The notes under the pieces: model-generated
Databases searched by the model: none
What the model saw: the letters and a program-made list of their open reading frames with translations, nothing else
What the model was told of the DNA's origin: nothing
In this document: positions 38,001 through 44,521 of the stretch, piece after piece
Layout: each line of letters opens with the position of its first letter
Position numbering within the stretch: the first letter of the stretch is position 1
Assembly (NCBI RefSeq): GCF_027580225.2
Contig: NC_073354.2
Location: 32,838,501-32,902,500 of the forward strand
Length of the DNA: 64,000 nucleotides
Direction of reading: 5' to 3'
From: Misgurnus anguillicaudatus
Taxonomy: Eukaryota; Chordata; Actinopteri; Cypriniformes; Cobitidae
Translations under genes and position numbers: made by a program

Positions 38001-41000
38001 TTACAATAAATAAATGACAAATTATAATATGTATGTATGTATGTCATGTATGTATGTCATATTGATGATGAACGCTTGTGTCTTCGTCACCTTTTTCACC
38101 CCTGATGAGTTTGCACCCCTGATACATACTGGGAACTATATTCTCAAAAGGCGAAGCACTGCTATTTGGGCGGAGTAATTTGCACAACTCTGACCGAACT
38201 CTCTGCTCCTCACCAGGGGGATTTCGGGTGCTCCGAGCAAATTACTCCGCCCAGTAGCAATGCTTCGCTTTCTGAGAATATAGTTTTTAGTATATATACT
38301 GTTAAAAGATCGCTGTGTCTCATATGACCTTGTTATTTGTACACAGTGTGACTATACAAATCACAACACATAAATAGGAAAATGTTCACGTTATTTTGTC
38401 ACTTATTGGAAGCAGTATGCTAGCTGAAGCTATTTACTTCAAGTCTTTGTGCTAAGCTAAGCTAGCGGGGGCTGCGTCAGACAGAGTTACAGCACGCACG
38501 GAGATGAGAAAGGTATGTATGGACTTATCTAACTCTGGGGGATACGGTGATTAAGCTAAATTCCCAAAATCTGGGTGTGTTCCTTTAATGCCTAATGTAA
38601 ATGTAATGAGAAGTCCAAACATCAATTGCCCGATCTCCTGTCTGTTTTATTTTAGATACAGATGCGCGTCTCTGTCATATTAATTAAATGTCATGTTTGT
38701 TAACAGATCCAATACTTCTTTAATGTTACTCCGGTCCGTGGACAGCACTGGCTTCCTCCTACAACAAAACCTCCCAAATAAAAATGCAAAGCAAAACTGA
38801 ACTTTACCGATAATAAATATGATCATGGATTTCTTTCCGAGCTCTTTTGCTTTTATGACAAACTGCTCTAAAATTTTCTGTGGACCAGCGCTTCTCTGAG
38901 GAAAACCCTTATATGGAGCTGGTTTGGGCGTGTTTTATGCAAATTACCAACCTTGTGCACACGGTCACTCATGTAGAACCCTCCAAATTCACTAACTTAA
39001 GAAAAGTATAAGAACAAACTCATGTGGCTACGTACGTGTTGTGAATTAGGCAAAAGGTTTTCGTGAGAAGATCAAGTGTGCGTATAAATACGAAAAACAT
39101 ACGCAATTATTAGTGAATGAGACCCCCCAGATAACAAAAAATATCCGCATGGCTTCTTTATGCTATAGGTGCGTCCCGCTGGTGGGGATGAAACTTTTGC
39201 CGCCGAATACGTCACTCTCATTTGTTGCGAGATGCCGCCAGCATGCAGCCGGCAGACCGACTGCTTAATTTATGCAAAAGCGGCTGCCGCGGCGGTCCGC
39301 CGTCAGACCTGTTTGCGATTACGCCCTTATGACGCTTACTGCCGCCAGAGCACCGCCGGTGGTCCGCCTACTCATTGCTATCTGGGCCATTGTTTCCCCG
39401 ATATATTGTCTCCTAAGTGTGTTTTGTTTGACTGAATTTTTTTTTTTCATTCAGCAATTTGCTTTCAGCAACGCCAGAAAATCAAATTTTTACATCACAA
39501 AACAATTTGGTGTGTTTTAATTCATCTGCATTTGCACGAAAAGGATCAAAATCCTGTCCTGTTTCTACTGTGCTCTCTAAACCATTGTCATGCGGCAGGA
39601 AGTGCTGAATGTCAGGAATGTTTTGGGTCTGGCTTATATTGGCCCAGCTGTAGTTTGGATGTTTGAGTGAGAGGTTTGCAGGCATGGGGCCGCATCTCAG
39701 CCCAAACAATGTGGTCGGAGTTCCTCCGCTTCCTTCTAGGCGCTGGAATGGCCAGCTGAAACAACTGCGCCTTTGTGCCGCTCGTGCGGTTTGTAAAACG
39801 TCCAGGTCTCAGATTTATGATGCCGTTCAGATTTACATAGCGTTCCTCTAGCTCAGTTTGATTTCAAGGGAACACGCATACTGATTAAATGTATACAATG
39901 AATGCATATACTTTGAAGCATTTGGCAAATGCATCCTATAGGGTTGTGGTAAAGTTAGTGATGATGGAAACTGATAATTTGTTTATCACACTTTTAATAA
40001 TGTGTTTTCCTGCAGGTATTTGGTACACTGTCTGCAATCGGACCTGAATAATTACATGCTTGCTTTCCTGGAAGACCCAGATGAGCAGGACCCTCAGAGG
40101 CCCAAGATAGGTGAGTAGATACCTGGTCTGAGATGGAGAGCAATAACTTGAAAGCTGAATTGTTGTCAGATTTTTTGTGATGTGAAATTCAATTAAGTTT
40201 TGGGTCCACCTAGTGGTGGTTTTGGACCGCAACACCTCTCTGTTTGTCTGTTACAGTGGTTCCCAAACTTTTTCAGCGTGCGGCCCCCCTTGTGTACTGT
40301 GCATTCCTTCGCGGCCCCCCCAAAGAAAATTTGTTAGAAAAAACTGTTCTAAAACTCGCCATTTAAAAAAAAACACATTAAATTATACAAAAAAGTAGTG
40401 CTTTTGGTTAGTAGCCTTATTTTTTTAGGTTTAATTACACAGAATTCATGATAAATTAATGTATTTCATAAAATGTCATAAAACTGGGGCCCCTCTGACA
40501 CCATCTCGCGGCCCCCAGTTTGAAAACCACTGGTCTGTTACATGGTCATGTCTTGATGTTATTGCAGAAATGTCTTAAGCAACAGACAGTATGACAAGTA
40601 TTACCTAGAACGATGCCAAAACATTCATCCCAAACTCGGTCCTGGATGCCCGGTGTCCTGCAGAGTTTAGCTCCAACTTGCCTCAGCACACCTTCCTGGA
40701 AGTTTCTAGTATACTTAGTAAGACCTGCTTCAGGTGTGTTTTTGATGAGGGTTGTAGCTAAACTCTACAGGACACCAGCCCTTCAGGACCCAGCTTGGGC
40801 ATCCCTGTTCTAGACTGAAGCACCATTTGTTTTGTCACAGAGGATGTTCTGCACACGCTGACGGGCGCCATGTCTCTTCTGCGCCGTTGCCGTGTCAACG
40901 CTGCCCTCACCATCCAGCTGTTCTCCCAGCTCTTCCATTTTATCAATATGTGGCTCTTTAACAAGCTGGTGACGGAGGCCGATTCGGGCTTGTGCTCGCA

Positions 41001-44000
41001 CTACTGGGGCGCAATCCTGCGCCAACAGCTGAGCCACATCGAGGCGTGGGCTGAGAAACAGGGACTGGAGCTGGCCGCAGACTGCCACCTCAGCCGTATA
41101 GTGCAGGTAATAAACATGTAATCACATCAAGAGTGTCAAGAGTAATGTACATGCACATTTGCTTGCCTAACATAGAATATTGTCTTTTTCTCTCAAGGCA
41201 ACAACACTTCTCACCATGGACAAGTACTCAATGCAAGACGTACCGAACATCAACAACACCTGCTTCAAGCTCAACTCTCTGCAGCTCAACGCTCTGCTTT
41301 GCAACTACCACTGCGCTCCCGATGAGCCCTACATTCCTCCTGTGAGTCAGCAGCTGCATACGCCCGTCTCCCTTCCAGGGTTCCCACGGGTCCTTGAAAT
41401 CCTTGAAAGTTTGTGAATCTCGGGAAAAAAATTCAAGGCCCTGGGAAGTTTTTGAAAATATACATACATAGATATACAGGTCATTGAAAGTGCTTGAATC
41501 TATTTTATGCGAGATGTTTTCTTGGAAAAAAATCCATATTATTCCCTGTGTAGTGTAGGATATCATCATAAAATTCTAGACTTTCTAAGCACACGTGCTA
41601 AACTGTTCGCTTTAAATGCTTATATCTTCTGTATGCGAATGTTGATTCATACCAAAATGCTTTTTTGCATAGTTGTGTTTGACACATGAAAATGTCATAG
41701 GTTACATATGTAACTGTTGTTCTCTGAGAAGGGAACAAGACGCTGCGTCTCCCTTGCCATATATCCTGCGTCCCTGTAACGCCGTCTTTGGCAATATTTC
41801 AGATAGAGATATACTTTCTGGCTCCCCCGTCATCCTGTCTTTGTCGTTAAGCCTCACCATTGGTTGAATTTGATATACACATTCAGACGCACTTACCCCT
41901 GGATGCCTCCCTAAAGGGTCAACGCAGTGACGCAGCGTGAGTTCCCTCAAAAGGGAACTGTAACAGTGTATCTTAAAAGCTAACACGATGTAACCTTGCT
42001 CTCACTTGAAATGTGTCCACCCATTTAGTCCTTGAATTTGAGGTTATTGGACCTGTATTTTACCAGCTGGATAATTTGAATGAATATGTATGAACTGAAT
42101 AGTACAAAAACATACAATTAGCATAAAAAACAACAATGCAATCCCACCCCTAACCCCAACGTCAGGGGCAAAAGCAAATTGTGCTAAATTATACGAATGT
42201 GGTCGAAAAAATTAGCCACTTTGTAAAATACGTAGGAATTGCCAAGAGATGGCGTACAGTGCCAGCAGTTTACTTATGTAACCTCACGGTCGTTGCCCTT
42301 CTCATGCCCGCAGGAGCTCATCGATCACGTAGTTGCCGTCGCAGAGAACACAGCAGATGAACTGGCTCGTAGTGACGGGCGTGAGGTCCAACTAGAAGAA
42401 GACCCCGACCTGCAGCTGCCTTTCCTGTTGCCCGAGGACGGCTACTCGTGCGACGTGGTGCGAAACATTCCCAACGGATTCCAGGAGTTCCTGGAGCCGC
42501 TCTGTCAGAGAGGTATGAACTGTAAACATGCTTGTGTGATTATTAATGGCATTTACAGTGTTTGATGTCGTCAGCTGTTGTGTACGCTGTGGGTTTCAGG
42601 TGAATTCGAACGGGGGGTGAGTTTGTTTGTTTAATGTGATGTGATGGCAGAGGAATGTGGTTTGTTAAGGTTATCGCTAAAAAGTCTGCCGCCATTCCTA
42701 TAAGTGTTTACTTGTGAGTGACAGAGAAAGCGTTAAAGAGAGCTGGTGACCGAGAGTAAAAGAAATAGCTGCTGAATGAGAAAAATATTGTGAGGAAAAG
42801 GTTAAGGGGTAAAGAGCAATTGACCAAGAGAAACAGAGCGAGAAAGAGAAAGGGAGTGAATGACCACGCCACGCAGATCACAAGTGATCGAGAGAGACAA
42901 AGAGAGAAAGCGAGTGACCGAGAATAACAAAGAGAAAGAGGAGAGTACAGGGAGAGAGCGAGTGACTGAAAGAAACTGGACCAGTGCATTTAAACTTTTA
43001 TCTGTTTTTAGTTTAGCATACTGATCTGCTGGTTCTTCTCCAGGTTTTTGTAGATTGACCCCTCATCCACGCTCTCCTGGAACCTGGACCGTGTATTTCG
43101 AAGGTGCCGATTGTGACAGTCATTTTTCAGCTGACACTTCAGAACTGGTGAGTTCTAACACCATTTTGGGTAGATTAATGGATGGGCATTGCAATAATCA
43201 TAAAACTATTTATGAATTAGTTAACATAGTTAAGTGGTTCTTAAACTTGGGGCCGCAAGTTTAAATACTTACATTTTGACCCGTGCTGGCAAAATGAGTC
43301 AGAATGAGCAAATTTTCAAAAATTATTTATTTATATTTTAACATTCTCTATTCAGGGTTCCCACGGGTCCATTAAATCATTGAAAGTTTGTGAATCTGGG
43401 GGAAAAAATTCAAGGCCCTGTGAAGTTTAAAAAATATATACATATATAGATACAAGTCATTAAAAGTGCTTGAATCTACTTTATGTAAGAAGTTTTAATT
43501 TAAAAATTCAAGACTTTTTAAGCACACCTGCTAAACTGTTCGCTTTAAATGTTTATATCTTCTGTATGCGAATGTTGATTCATACCAAAATGCTTTTTTG
43601 CATAGTTGTGTTTGAAACATGAAAACGTCTCGGGTTACGTATGTAACTGTTGTTCCCTGAGAAGGGAACGAGACGCTGCGTCTCCCTTGCCATACTTCCG
43701 GCATCCCTGTAACGCCGTCTTGGCAATATTTCAGATAGCGATATACTTCCTGGCTCCCGCGTCACCCTGTCTTTGTCTTTAAGCCTCACCATTGGTTGAA
43801 TTTAATATACACATTCAGACGCACTTACCCTTGGAGGCGTCCCCAAAGTGTCACCGCAGTGACGCAGCACGAGTTCCCTCGAAAGGGAACTGTAACAATG
43901 TAAAAGGTAACACAATGTAACCTTGCTCTCACTTGAAATGTGTCCCCACATTTAGTCCTTGAATTTGAGGGTATTGGACCTGGAAAGTCATTGAAAGGTA

Positions 44001-44476
44001 CTTGAATTTGAAGTAAACTAAGGTGTGGGAACCCTGTCTATTAAAAAACTTCAAAGCGATTTATGATTTGTTGAAATCTGACAAAAAGGATTATTTTATG
44101 TGATAAATTTTCTTTGGGGGGGCCATGAAGGGATACTCCGTACACAAGGGGAGCCGCATGCCGAAAAAGTTTGAGAACCACTGATTTAACAAGAATAACT
44201 AAAAAATTGTATGTATGCATTTATCCAAAGCGACATACAGTGCACAACAAAGTATACATTTTATCATTATGAATCAATCCGAGACTTTAAAGCGATAGTT
44301 CACCCAAAAATGAAAATTATGTCATTAACGGCTCACCCTCATGTCGTTCGAAACCCGTAAGACCTCCATTTATGTTCAGAACACAGTTTAAGATGTTTTA
44401 GATTTCAAAATGTATTTTCATTTCAAGAGGAACTAACCCTTTAAGGTCTTTTATTTTTTGTCTCATGCATTAGCAA

Positions 44477-44521
<45 letters not shown>

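Noticed and set aside
10480..43792. Similar small frames (MCLTHE... with SLRRERDAASPLPY) recurring three or four times
   Set aside because: They lie wholly within copies of the composite transposon, and the resemblance follows from DNA identity. They have no start context or domain, and the reverse frame is equally open.
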